From Endomychus coccineus (taxonomy: Eukaryota > Arthropoda > Insecta > Coleoptera > Endomychidae), in contig OY294068.1 of NCBI GenBank assembly GCA_958510875.1, positions 84,540,116 through 84,604,115 of the forward strand: DNA of 64,000 nt, given 5' to 3'. Position 1 is the stretch's first letter. The number at the start of each line of letters is the position of its first letter. The notes beneath the pieces were generated by a model that was not told where the DNA came from, searched no databases, and saw only the letters and a list, made by a program, of their open reading frames with translations. This document shows positions 46,035 through 56,715 of the stretch, in pieces. The position numbers were made by a program, and so were the translations under genes.

Positions 46035-46225
46035 ATGTCATGGAAGTTCACATACGTCATGACGATTCATCGTTTGGCACACACTTGCTATGACGGTTCA
46101 TCGTTTGACAAACACCCGTCCTGATAGTTCATACACCTGCCATGATAGTTCATCCTTTAACATACTCCCGCCATGATAGTTCACACCCCGCTATAACAGC
46201 TCATCATATAGCCGTCATGATGGTC
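46035..46225. repeat. Degenerate minisatellite, about 31-bp unit
   Basis: Six to seven imperfect units, each starting near CATGAC/TATGAC or CATGAT followed by GGTTCAT or AGTTCAT and then CGTTTGACA-like text. Two neighbouring units are full length (31 bp) and well matched, and others are shortened. It ends about 200 bp before the OBP exon at 46429, so it probably lies in an OBP intron or promoter. Confidence 0.8.
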
Positions 46226-46428
46226 TACAGATATTCTATAAGCCAACATTCCATGCTCCACCGTTTTATATTCTCAAGGTCTATGACCTAGGTGAATTGC
46301 CACAACTCTATGGCTGGGTTAGCTGCTCATCGCCTAGATAAGAATTGTGAGCAACTTCCATCCTTGAACGCGACATGTGTATCTATTATTACCAATCCTA
46401 ATATAGTAAAAACATTTTATCCTTACAG

Positions 46429-46803
46429 GTTGATGCTTCTACCAGGGAAACAGAACAACACTTCAGCGAGGAATGTATGAAAGAGACAGGTGTAGATTAC
46501 GACATAATGCAAAAGTTCAAAAAAGAGTTGAAAACTGATCATCCTATTGATAGCAAATTGCAATGTTTTGTGAAATGCTTGAGTACCAAACTTGGAGTTG
46601 TTTCCGAAACTGGCGTATTTGACTTTGAAAAGATTCTGAGGAAGAATTCACCAGGATTCCATGAAATAGTTAGGAATGCCTTCAACAAATGCACAGTTGC
46701 AAATCATACAAGCGTGTGTGCATACGTGTTTAATTTCTACAAATGTTTCCACGAAGATGTAATATCACAGATAACCACACAATCAGAAGAAAACACTTTA
46801 TAA
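46429..46803 (+). CDS. Odorant-binding protein, mature-domain exon (OBP 2)
   Basis: A second classic six-cysteine OBP (PBP/GOBP). The acceptor CTTACAG precedes a phase-0 start reading VDASTRETEQHFSEEC, so the ATG at 46477 is an internal methionine, not the start. Cysteine spacing is C1-X29-C2-X3-C3-X37-C4-X8-C5-X8-C6; C2-C3 is CFVKC and C5-C6 is CAYVFNFYKC. A 16-residue tail follows C6. The signal-peptide exon is not identified. A polyadenylation signal AATAAA is at 47064. Paralogous to the OBPs at 10.9 and 52.5 kb. Confidence 0.93.
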   Translation, partial: VDASTRETEQHFSEECMKETGVDYDIMQKFKKELKTDHPIDSKLQCFVKCLSTKLGVVSETGVFDFEKILRKNSPGFHEIVRNAFNKCTVANHTSVCAYVFNFYKCFHEDVISQITTQSEENTL

Positions 46804-47063
46804 TCTACAAGAGAAACAATTTCACAAGTAACGTGCTCTGATAGGTGGCTTAGTGCATGTATCAAATCTGATTATAATTCAGTAAAATGATCCAATTTCG
46901 CTATATTCAGAACAATGCATAAGAGTTTAAAATTATTTCAGTAAAATTCATCCTGAACGTTTCAATTTGTTGATCTTCTTAGTAGTCCTTGTAAAACGAA
47001 TCAATACAGCTTTTAATCAATTATCACCTCATTATCCCCGATTCTTACTGCAGAGATTTTGAA

Positions 47064-47069
47064 AATAAA
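47064..47069 (+). terminator. Candidate polyadenylation signal of OBP 2
   Basis: AATAAA lies about 260 bp beyond the stop codon of OBP 2, within GAAAATAAAATG. It is a plausible but unproven 3' end. Confidence 0.4.
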
Positions 47070-47079
47070 ATGTTTTATT

Positions 47080-47970
47080 GTTTCGTACTCTTCAATAAAT
47101 TTTTCGTATAAAACAGCAAATTCGTGCTTCACTACTGATGAGTTGAGTTTAAGGCGTCAGGTATATTATGTGAGTTCATTCTTTGCGAGTTCTAATTAGA
47201 GGTAGTTGATATCGAAACGCTTGTGATATAACGTTTTCGAATATGTATAGTTGATCTAACATATTCAGAGCATCCATCAGTTACTTCCGGAACTAGACTC
47301 TGAGTATCTTTTTCTAAAGAGAACACGCTGTTTATTATGACATATTTCCATGAAGCTGTTATTTGATGATTCTTTCAATATAGGGTTTTGCTACCTTATT
47401 TGAGTGTTATTATTATCAAGAAAGAGGATTCAATTCAACTCCCTTGAATCTATCAAATAATGCATGTTAAAACTTCTTTTTCTTTACTGTATTTTTTAAT
47501 ATAGTGTATTTTAATTCAATTTACATATTTTCTGTATGAAGTGATTATTTAGGTACATGGTGATTCAAAACGTATACACAGTGTGTCCAAGATAATGGGA
47601 CTATCGGGATCGGTAATTGATACAGTTTTGGTTAAAGACGAAAAGTTGCGTAACCGAAGAACCAGTCATATGGAAGTATGGAATCTCTAATTTTCTAAGC
47701 TTTCTAGTGTTAATATCAGATTCGATATCCGACGATTCTTTTTCTATCAATCACTATCAAATTTTCATTAAATACAGCTAATTTGTAATTATTTTTTATT
47801 CTACACTCATTGATGTCACATGTGATGGTACTATTATCAGACCAGTACAAGCCTGCATTAGAGAAAAATAATTTATATTGGGCTTAAGGATAATCAAAAG
47901 ATGGATTTGACATTTAGAAAAAATTTTTGAAACAATAACTAGAAATTAACAAACGATATATTATCTGGAA
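47080..47970. other. No identified gene
   Basis: AT-rich; a motif CAGTGTGTCCAAGATAATGGGA at about 47578 resembles the ends of insect DNA transposons, but no partner end was found. Confidence 0.4.
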
Positions 47971-47977
47971 TAATAGA

Positions 47978-48411
47978 CTTCCGCGGACAGGTGATCTTGA
48001 AAATTCTTTGCTTTCGGATGAATTCCGCGTCACAGTAGCACGAATCAATGTCGACGGTTCCCCAACCATTACAGGTTGCAACTCCAGGACAGACTTGAGT
48101 TTTAACTGGAACTAATTGTCTGGTTTCTGAATAGTGCAGTTGTTATTGTGTAATAATTTTAAGCTACATAGAGCCCAGAGCGAAGTGGAATATCCAAGGA
48201 TTTGATCGCAAATGTTGTGAAAATGATGTTCTGAATAATCCAAAACTAGACTCAGGATATTACCTTATCTGCAATCGGAAACAAATTTTTGAAAATTGGC
48301 CGGAATATGTCACCTGTAATGGTTGACGAAACGTCGGAATCGAGTAGTGCTACTGTAACGTGGAATTCATCCGGAAAATTAGAGTTTTCAAGATTACCTA
48401 TTCGCGGAAGC
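47978..48411. mobile_element. MITE-like element with about 100-bp inverted arms
   Basis: The left arm (47978-48080) starts CTTCCGCGGACAGGTGATCT and the right arm, reverse complemented (48411-48310), starts GCTTCCGCGAATAGGTAATC. Both continue through CGGATGAATTCC(G/A)CG and ACAGTAGCAC to CCAACCATTACAGG-like text. Arm identity is roughly 75-80% by eye. The middle of about 230 bp is unique. No transposase is encoded, so it would be a non-autonomous DNA element. No target-site duplication was recognised. Confidence 0.7.
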
Positions 48412-48449
48412 TTACTCGAAAATAATTTACTGTTCGTCAATTTTTACTT

Positions 48450-49680
48450 TCCTCATTAGTCACTGCACAGTATGATGTAAGTTCATCCTGAACGTTCATA
48501 CTGTAATCGATCTGAAATTTGTTTTCAGATTTTCTCAAAAATGTCCGTTTTGAGCCGTGAATGGATCTAAACTGTTTTAATATGTCAAGATGTCAAGTGT
48601 GTACGTGTGTGAAAATCGCCGTTCCTAATGGTAGTACGAATTTGAAATTTGATAAATCACTCAAAGTTGTGAAAATAGCAACTGTTTTCTTTCAAGGAGC
48701 TTTTGCTTGTTTCAAGTGGTATTTTGTACATCTATCTCCAGTTTTTCAAATGAGATTATAGTATTTTATGGAACCATAGTAATTATTATTATTATATTTA
48801 ACCTACAGAGTGTCCAAAATTTTCATTTCAAGATTGATCGATGTGATATCACACTCTATTTTATTTGAGTTCACTGAGTCTCAAATGTAGATAGTTCATG
48901 TAGGAGCAGGTGCTATTATAAACAACACTACATTATAGTGTCAATAATTTCGAAAGTTAATTCGACCACAGGTGTCAGTATAAGACATAGAGTTGTAAAA
49001 TACATACAAATTTCAATGTAACCTTCAGTATAATTTAATGTCTTTCATTGGCGCTTTTTAAATCATTCTCGATGTATTTCATGTTCCTACCATCATACAT
49101 TTGATCCGCAGAAGTGTCCGGGAGCTATTTTGCTAACAAAAAAGGGAGAAGTCAGTGATCGATTGGTCACAGTTCGTTTGTTTTTGTTTCAACAATTATT
49201 AAAAATAATGTGAACTTCAACTTTCCATTCTGCTTGAACTTCAGGCTGCCCAATTCCTCTAATTTTATTCTAATAAAGGTTCATATTTGTACATTTTTTC
49301 AAAAGATCTTGATAAATGCTGTAACTGATCTCAGACGTAATCAAATCATTACATGTGATATATGAGTGTAGAATGAGAAATAATTCTAATTTTTGTTAAA
49401 AAAAAACAGAGGGGTGTTTGAAGAGAAAAGTTGAAGATGGTTAATCGAAAACGAAACTTTGGATATTGAATCTGATATCAACATAAAGAAGTTCACGCAA
49501 GGCTGCTTGGAGGGAGTACTTTTTATTTAAATGGATCTCCATCACTGACACTAGAAAAAAAATATAGCAAATCAAGAAATTCGGTTTTACAAAATAACTT
49601 GGAAATCAGAACTAATATTGGAAATGTCATACTCTCATATGAATGGCCCTTCGATAACGCAATTATATGTCGTTTAATGA
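48450..49680. other. No identified gene
   Basis: AT-rich sequence with only short frames, such as 48561-48761 (+), that carry no recognised domain. Confidence 0.4.
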
Positions 49681-49689
49681 AACTTTTAT

Positions 49690-50765
49690 ACTTTGACAAA
49701 CCAGGGGGAATCCTATAATGTTCGAAAAACATCGTGTGAGCCAACAGTGGAATGTAGATAGGGAAAATAGGCATTCGTATTCTTCTTCAAGGTTTGGAGG
49801 TTATACAACATCGCTGTTCAATAAAAAACTGGAGTCTGGTAGGAAGAAGTTTAGCAGGTCTCTAGTTTGACAGTGAAGTGGTGACTAGGTCTCCAACCTT
49901 TCTACGATATTCTAGATAGGTTAATAAGCTCGTGTGACATTATCAATCAAATAAATAGCTCTCTTCTGGATAGAATACGAGAGCTTCGGCTTATGTTTGA
50001 GACCCGAACTCCGAACATGTGAACAGTACTCCAGGAAATGTTGAATCTGTGCTTTGTAGATTATGAGGAGTGGCTGGGATATAAAGTAACTCTTGGCACG
50101 GAATAGAAAACCAAGTTCTTCTAGAGCGTTTTTCGCAATTGACCTCTGATAAATGTCCCATGAGAGGGTGCTGTTGGTGGTGATCCCGAGCATTGTTATA
50201 GAAGACTTCATAGGAATAGTTGCACCTGACATCATCATATAAGGAATTCTGGGATACGCCTCCCTGGAGAAGACGCGACCTTGATTTTTGGTTGCATCAA
50301 ACTCTACTATTAGATTATCAGATCCCCGTTTCAATATATTTTCCAGATCTCCATTAATTGCGTCCACCTGTCCCTGTCTCGCTCCTCCGGCTTCATTAGA
50401 TGGTATAGGGGCTCTGGATGAGAAAGCTGTATGTAGCATAACAACATCTGTATAGCTGCATGCGGGACAGCTGAATACTTCCAGCTGATTATTGATATGA
50501 GGCAGAAACAAAGTTGGCGCCAAGACAGGTCCATGTGGAACACCAGCAATGATAACCACTGTATCGGAGGATATTCGGTCAACCACCACGTATAGTGATC
50601 TATCTGAGAAAAAAGTAGATAGTAAGCGATAAAGTTGAGGCGGCAAACCATAGAACAGATGTTTCCTTAGAAGACTTTGGTGCCAGACTTGCTCAAATGC
50701 TTTGGAAGATATCCGAAGATACAGCTAGAAATTCTCCATGTTTTTCAATAGATTTTTGCCTTACA
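49690..50765 (-). pseudogene. LINE family A fragment, copy A4 (longest)
   Basis: An open minus-strand frame of 241 codons (50646-49921) covers RT from LYRLLSTFFSDRSLYVVVDR through GVPHGPVLAPTLFLPHIN (motif B, with the usual Q changed to H). The catalytic YADD position reads YTDV. MLGITTNSTLSWDIYQRSIA and the C-terminal LLIIYKAQIQHFLEYCSHVR follow. The family 3' end with LLAHTMFFEHYRIP is at 49774-49700. The altered catalytic box shows it is inactive in spite of the long open frame. Confidence 0.88.
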
Positions 50766-51648
50766 TGTGTTACTGTAGGTATCACCGTTGACAGACATCG
50801 TAATCTTGGACGCATACCTATGCCAAGATTACTCAATTTTTTCAAATGGTTCAGCCTGAATATTATAATGACTTTAAAAATATCTTCTAATGTTCTTTGA
50901 GTTTTATTTATTATTCCATGTAGCTTTCTGATTACAAATTTTGGATTTGTATTATGTTTGTTGTATACTATACTGTATAGTGATGTGGAGAACGCAAAAT
51001 CTAAACCCTGAACATTGCACAATACGAGACACTACTGTGAAACTGAAAGTTGAAAAGTATTCTGGTTCCGCGTTATCATGACACTCTACAGCAAACATGA
51101 GTTCCAAGACGCCATTTCGTGATAAAAATGGCCATCTCTCATAAAACATTCAGTATGAAGTGGCAGAAATACTATATTGAAACAATTTTTATCAGCATTT
51201 TCATCGGAATATGTCAATATATACAGTGTTGTATTCCGGTATAAACGGTATACGCTGAATGCTCTTAATCTTTTGGATCGACTGTGTATATCGTGAAATG
51301 ACATCTCACAACTTATCAGATTGTAATCACATCTAGTCTCTCTGTGCCGACCAAAAGTAGCTCGCAAAGAAACACCCTCAAGATATTTGTTCCTGGTCGA
51401 TGTCGCTGAAGTTGAAGCCCAAAAGCGTGTTGGCTGTAAATAAGGTCAAGACATGGACGTCCTGACAATATTCCTCCTCAACTCTTAGTCATAGTTTCTC
51501 GAATATCAATTTTGGAGTCACTTCAGCTATTATGACATTTTACAGTATTGGTTATGAATATTAATATAAAGATTCTTGACCCAGTATGAATTATATATAA
51601 AAATTCTCGGGAAATAGGTCACATTAATACTCTGTTTTAAAATTTTTT

Positions 51649-51690
51649 GTCTTTACGTACGTTTCGGTCTCACGACCATCATCAGAAGAC
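51649..51690 (-). ncRNA. Hammerhead-ribozyme-like motif, left arm
   Basis: 42 nt on the minus strand: stem I GTCTT, core CTGATGA, one extra T, stem II GGTC with GTGA tetraloop and GACC, core GAAA, a two-pair stem III (AC/GT) around GTAC, A at the cleavage position, then AAGAC closing stem I. All invariant core bases are present. The one extra base between the first core box and stem II departs from the textbook consensus but is shared by every copy in the window. Confidence 0.6.
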
Positions 51691-51895
51691 TTATTATGTC
51701 TACAAATTTTTGATTACTTAAAACTAATTGTATTACACAAAGCGTCCAAATAGCACCTCATTGAGGATTACAATTTCGTTTAATCGTGTTCCTTTCGTTT
51801 CGGCGACGTGGGCATTTTAATTGAAATTGGTGCGATTTGGACGCTTTGTGTAATACAATTAGTTTTAAGTAATCAAAAATTTGTAGACATAATAA

Positions 51896-51937
51896 GTCTT
51901 CTGATGAAGGTCGTGAGACCGAAACGTACGTAAAGAC
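51896..51937 (+). ncRNA. Hammerhead-ribozyme-like motif, right arm
   Basis: The mirror copy of the left-arm motif, differing by A for T at the extra base after CTGATGA. Stem I GTCTT/AAGAC, stem II GGTC/GACC with a GNRA-type GTGA loop, and GAAAC-GTAC-GT-A are all intact. Transcripts of the plus strand would carry this motif and transcripts of the minus strand its partner. Confidence 0.6.
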
Positions 51938-52339
51938 AAAAAATTTTAAAACAGAGTGTTAATGTGACCTATTTCCCGAAAATTTTTATATATAAGTTAT
52001 GAATATTGCGTTTATTGCAGAACAACGCGCCGACCATAGGTTAGGTTTAGAGTTTTGAGGTTGTTCAGGAACTGAATGTATGCATGAACAAGTAAAGATA
52101 AAATACAATGCATCAAGGTGCGGAAAAGCATAATAACTAATATTCGTACACAGATCAATGAAGACGCATGAGTGAGTCAGAAACAAGATCGAAGGGTAGG
52201 AATTGAAAAGTAGTAATTCAAAACTCACATTACCATTGTGTTTCAATTTAATATTACTAATGCTTTGGGATATAGTCTATGCGACACTATTCATTAAAAT
52301 ACAAGCCTGGACAGTTAATAACTAATATACAATCACAAA

Positions 52340-52399
52340 ATGAATATCTTGACAGTTATTCTTATAATTTTTCTAATTGCATTCTTCATTGCAGAATGA
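52340..52399 (+). other. Tiny hydrophobic ORF resembling a signal peptide
   Basis: MNILTVILIIFLIAFFIAE then a stop. It lies just beyond the 3' end of the OBP on the opposite strand. Composition is that of a secretory signal peptide, but no splice donor occurs before the stop, so it is not a valid first exon as it stands. It may be a chance frame or a damaged first exon of another small secreted protein. Confidence 0.25.
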
Positions 52400-52485
52400 T
52401 AGTTATTGGAACAAATCTATTTAACTATACTTATTAGGGAACTGAGTATCTATTTTCATAGTTAACTTCTTGGAGGAACATGATT

Positions 52486-52866
52486 TTAATTGGTACTCGG
52501 ATCATTTTCTTCACCACTGACGTTAGTTTCTACACTTTCTCCATCATCTCCAAAATAGCAGCCATGAATCAAAAATGCAAATTCACACGAGTCACTTGAG
52601 AATAAGTTGCCACAATACACTTGGACGTTATGCATATCTGTGGGTTTCCAAATATCCGATATAGCATTTTCCATAATATTCATATTTATCGTTCCATTTT
52701 CATTAAGGATGCCACTTCTCACATAGACACATTTGATCAGACAGTGAATGTTTGAATAGTCGTCGTTTAAAATAGATTCAATGAGGACACTGTCATTTAT
52801 TTTTGTTTCATTCATACAGACTTCCTTATGGAGGAAAAATTGTTTCTTTTCAAATTCCGTCACAAC
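52486..52866 (-). CDS. Odorant-binding protein, mature-domain exon (OBP 3)
   Basis: Third classic six-cysteine OBP, on the minus strand. The acceptor TTTACTTTCAG precedes a phase-0 start (VVTEFEKKQFFLHKEVC). An in-frame ATG 9 codons upstream lies in the intron end and is unlikely to be used. Spacing is C1-X24-C2-X3-C3-X38-C4-X8-C5-X8-C6; C2-C3 is CLIKC and C5-C6 is CEFAFLIHGC. C1-C2 is shorter than in the other two, and an acidic tail of about 22 residues (GDDGESVETNVSGEEND) follows C6, a distinguishing feature. The signal-peptide exon was not found. The stop lies at 52486-52488. Confidence 0.92.
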   Translation of the reverse strand, partial: VVTEFEKKQFFLHKEVCMNETKINDSVLIESILNDDYSNIHCLIKCVYVRSGILNENGTINMNIMENAISDIWKPTDMHNVQVYCGNLFSSDSCEFAFLIHGCYFGDDGESVETNVSGEENDPSTN

Positions 52867-53219
52867 CTGAAAGTAAACGAGAATTAATTTCATTTTATCA
52901 AGATTATGTAACTGTATCTATATCAGATACAGCCAACCATTTTCGAAATGTAATGTAATGTAAAATGCTCCACATCGATTCGTGATCCACATTCAGAAAA
53001 GAACTTTCATCTAGTCGCAAGACGCAAAGAATTAATGGTCAAGACGTAGACGTGCTATTTGGCTCTGACTTCTTGAGGAAGATTATTAGCGCCAGCTCAG
53101 GACGTAGAATCTTTTCCAATCCAATTTGATGTCTGAAGCTGGCATGCGTTTGGGATACTGAAGATTCTTGAAAGGTTATATTATGTCTATTGAACTGCAT
53201 TTGTTCATACCTTTCTATT

Positions 53220-53400
53220 ACACTAGAGGAAAACCTATAATTTTCATAGAACATCGTGTGAGCCAGCAGTGGGATGCTGACAGAGGTGGAAGTCATTGAC
53301 ATTTACCTTGAAAGTTTGGAGATTATAAAATTTGTCATCAGGAAAGACCTCGCTAGGCAAGAAATCCAGAATTTCGGCTTTTAATAGAAAAACGAAATGT
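53220..53400 (-). mobile_element. LINE family A fragment, copy A5
   Basis: A short 3' fragment with the family landmark SIPLLAHTMFYENYRF on the minus strand. It is severely 5'-truncated and lies between OBP 3 and the LINE B fragment. Confidence 0.7.
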
Positions 53401-53959
53401 GTTCGGCATATCCCGATCCTGACAGAGGAGAAGTTCTAATCTGAGTTCGTGCAGCTTGCATCAAAAGTTTACCAGAATAGTGATATACTCCGAGGGTTTC
53501 ATGTATCACCTTATGGAATCTCTGATCTACATACTCATCCTCATATTGAAATTTCACGTTCTTCAATTTCATGTTCCGTTATTAATAGAACACTTGACAG
53601 TACTCTCCCAGATTTGAACAATTTTCTGCTAGCTCCTAATAGAGAATTCGTTCTCTCTGTATGAAGTACTTGATGCACCAGTACAGAAAGATGCAGAGAC
53701 CATAGTGTAATAATCCGAAAAATTATCACTTTTGGGTCCCTTGAAATAATTCAGCTTAATTGGAAATGGAGTTATATGAAATATTATATCCTGTTAGAAC
53801 ATACGAGGTTTAGTATCCGGGGCACCAACATAATGGCCAGAAAGGAAGTATGATTAGCAAAGTTAGCCAGTTAAACTTTTACCTTGAGTCAGGAGAAAAT
53901 AACGTGCAGTTGAAAGGAACTCTAAAATCTTTAATAACGTATGGCCGGGGTCTGCAATA

Positions 53960-54800
53960 GTTGTTGTAATATGATTACATATTTTCACACATGATACATG
54001 AGGCCTCTTTGCACTCAGTGACAGTCTATGTATAGGAAGTGACAGGTTGGCGTGATCCCTTAAAGGGTAATCTGTCTTTCTCGCGCAATTGATATTTCCC
54101 CTATTTGTACGAACATATTGAATAATACGATTTTACAGTTGATAGTTCAAGTTGTTTGAATAAACTTTTACAAGGGAATAATCTACTCCTAAAAGTTATT
54201 GAACGGATAATTCTTTTTTGAATTACTAAGAAATCAGAAATTTGATTCGAGTTTTCCCATGGTGGAGTGCCGTAACTCAAAGTAGAGTTCACATAGGCGA
54301 AATAGTATTTCAAGAGTGTTTCCCGATATACAGATTATCTCAACTGCCGAAGTACATAACAGTGTGATGCGAGTTTTCTAATAACTTCATCAGCATGAGC
54401 ATACCATGACAGATTTGAGTCAATCTGCAAATCTAGGAACACTCCCTACCTAACCTAGGAACACTACTACTTTTGATGCTAGTTTTATTCATTCTAGCAA
54501 GGAGTCTATAGTCAATTTTGATGATTTTAAACATAATTATATCCGTTTTGGAACTTATCAGTACCAATCCATGAGTAAAGCATAATTTTTGCATATTTTT
54601 AATAGAATTATTCATACTTCTGAGAAGATTAACGATACCGTTTTCCGAGTTCACTGATGATGCATCACCCGCAAAATAAATGAGACTTGTGTCTTTGAGG
54701 CTTTCAATGATATTGTTTATACAGATGATGAATGAGATGAGTGATACCTTGTGGTACTCATGTATGTAGTTTTAATGACTCAGATGGATAGATTTCTCTG
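53960..54800 (-). pseudogene. LINE family B fragment, minus strand
   Basis: Same family as the plus-strand element at 26.6-31.8 kb. Minus-strand blocks include VPQG-like and FAGDASS regions near 54740-54660 (the catalytic FADD reads FAGD), NSENGIVNLLRSMNNSIKN at 54654-54433, and the C-terminal YFAYVNSTLSYGTPPWENSN at 54313-54101. Both ends are missing and the frame is broken. Confidence 0.82.
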
Positions 54801-54809
54801 TCAGCTCTA

Positions 54810-55480
54810 GCTTCTGTTTCGATGCTTTTGAAAACCTCATCGAATGAAATTATAATCAAAAAGATGAATAGTTTCATGAAGTACGTAACCAATGAAACGA
54901 AAAATGAAAAATTAATAGGCAATGGTCAAAAACCTGATATACACAAAAATTCCGGTCGAGATGGAACATACGTTAAGCTTGGGTACAAAATGTTCATTGT
55001 CTGACACTAAAAAATTGTCTATCGACAATATAATTGCTCGTTTAGAATTCGGAATTAGAACTAAGAATTGAGAGGAAAAATAAAGTTAGAGGGGAAATTT
55101 GTAACATTATCTTAACAAATAAGAAGAATACACGTAAATCTGAAGTAGGCTAACAAAAAATCGTTTGGTGTGCCTGGAGGAATCTGTGATGATTTTGGTG
55201 ATGGATTTTCAACCCGTATTCCCAAGATTAAAATTCAGGACTTAAGAGTAATAAATTTAATAATTTCCACTGTAAACTTCTATTTACATCTGGAATAGAA
55301 GTGTACGAAAATATACATTCCATTGGTATGAACATTAGGCATGATTCAGATAGAAAAATAAAAACATCATGGTTCACCAGTTATACCAGCAAGTTATAAA
55401 AAAGTGTTATATACTGCCTTAAAGATCGCGCTGTTAAATTGAAAACAGTTCGTTACACTAGAAATGAGTGACTACACAAT
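54810..55480. other. Sequence upstream of LINE C, no gene assigned
   Basis: A short frame at 54822-55004 (+) is basic and asparagine-rich without a known domain. A stretch near 55170-55240 reads VPGGICDDFGDGFSTRIPKI and looks like decayed coding sequence. It may be the leader of the LINE that follows or an older insertion. Confidence 0.3.
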
Positions 55481-55546
55481 CATTTTTCAACCTCATCACC
55501 AAAGAAATGATAAACAAAATCTATAATGATACGTTATCTATAAATA

Positions 55547-56682
55547 ATGTGCAGCTCCTGCTTTCACATTGGATGTGTCGGCATAAATGAAACTGTTTTC
55601 GGCGAGATCCGCAAGGAAGTAACACCCTGGCGGTGTAGCGAATGCGCAGATGTCCCACCAACCGGAGTCCTTTCCAGCACGGATTCAAGATTGGAAGCTA
55701 TTCTTTCCAGCATTAAACGGGTCGAGGACGGTTTCTCGGCTGAACTTCGCGAGATCAGATCTGAAATCTCCCTGCTTCATAACAAACTCTGAGACCAGAC
55801 CGAGCAGAATGCTGCTTTAAGGAATGAGATTTCCCAACTGCGTGAAGTTAACCAATCCCTTCGGCAACTACTGTCCCCCGATGGATCGGCTCCTTCTTTT
55901 CCGACTGCGGCTGTATCTTCTTATAGTCAGGCAGCATCTAGAGGGGCTGCCGTCGTTGTCAAGCCCAAAAGTCAACAGAGTAACGCGCAAACTAAGTTCG
56001 ACTTGCTGAGGTCCGTGAACCCCACTTCTTCTGGTGTTGAGGTGACGGGCGTGAAGCATATTTCTGGTGGCGGTGTGGTGATCAGATGCTCAACGTCCGC
56101 TGGTGCTAACACATTTAAGAAGATAGTGGAAAATAAGCTGTCAGAGGACTATGAGGCCAGGGAGGCTGCTAAATTGAGTCCTCGAATCAGGCTGGTGGGG
56201 ATGAACGAGCAGCATGATCCAAATATACTCATTCAGTTTGTCAAGACTCAGAACCCTAACATTTTTGATTCATCTCCCGTAGAATGCATTTCTTTTACCC
56301 CTCTGATCAAAATTCAAAAATGTTTCAGGCTGTTCTTCAAGTGGATGCACGCACATACGGTAAGGCTCTAAGTGCCAATCATGTATTCGTGGGTTACGAC
56401 TCCTGTACAGTCTATGATGCTTTAGAGGTAACTCGATGTTTCAACTGCTGCGGGTTTCATCACTTGTCGAAGAACTGTAAAAAGCGGCCCGTTTGTCCCA
56501 GATGCGCTGGCGAACATGTTGTCAAGGACTGTAAATCAGAGTCCTTGAAATGCGTCAACTGCTCCGGTGTCACTAAGATACTTCCCGACGTCGACACATG
56601 TCACGCGGCATGGGATCATAACTGCTCTGTATATAAAAAGAAATTAGAATCTCTGAAACTCGATATCATTGGTCCACTATAG
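55547..56682 (+). pseudogene. LINE family C ORF1 (PHD-like finger and CCHC knuckles)
   Basis: Starts inside a PHD-like finger (CSSCFHIGCVG, then WRCSECADVP). A coiled-coil segment follows (RLEAILSSIKRVEDGFSAEL), broken by a single TGA at 55790. After an alanine/serine-rich linker and an RNA-binding-like fold (56000-56280), one frameshift near 56310-56330 leads into the gag-type knuckles CFNCCGFHHLSKNC, CPRCAGEHVVKDC and CVNCSG. One stop and one frameshift are the only lesions. The encoded protein would be the RNA-binding chaperone of the element. Confidence 0.85.
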
Positions 56683-56715
56683 CAATTACCATCTAAGTGT
56701 ACTAGTAATATAGTT

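Larger units (their letters stand above)
51563..51995. mobile_element. 433-bp hammerhead-bearing inverted-repeat element with 12-bp target-site duplication
   Basis: The direct repeat GTTATGAATATT flanks it at 51551-51562 and 51996-52007. Two arms of about 165 bp are nearly identical inverted copies, from TATATATAAAAATT...CGGGAAAT inward to GCGTCCAAAT(A/C)GCACC, and each carries a hammerhead-like motif. The loop of about 70 bp contains, on the minus strand, ATGCCCACGTCG. This resembles the start of the split Penelope-like frame at 17.95 kb. The extra left end holds GATTCTTGACCCAG, found also in that frame and at 42.29 kb. Long, perfect duplications fit Penelope-type integration better than a cut-and-paste MITE. 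It encodes no protein. Confidence 0.8.

Noticed and set aside
46477..46803. OBP 2 starting at the ATG at 46477
   Set aside because: This would remove the first cysteine; the exon clearly begins at the acceptor at 46428/46429.
49921..50646. Active reverse transcriptase (241 open codons)
   Set aside because: The catalytic box reads YTDV instead of YADD, and both ends are missing.
52867..52893. OBP 3 starting at the ATG at 52893
   Set aside because: The nine codons before the acceptor form the intron's polypyrimidine end and do not make a signal peptide.
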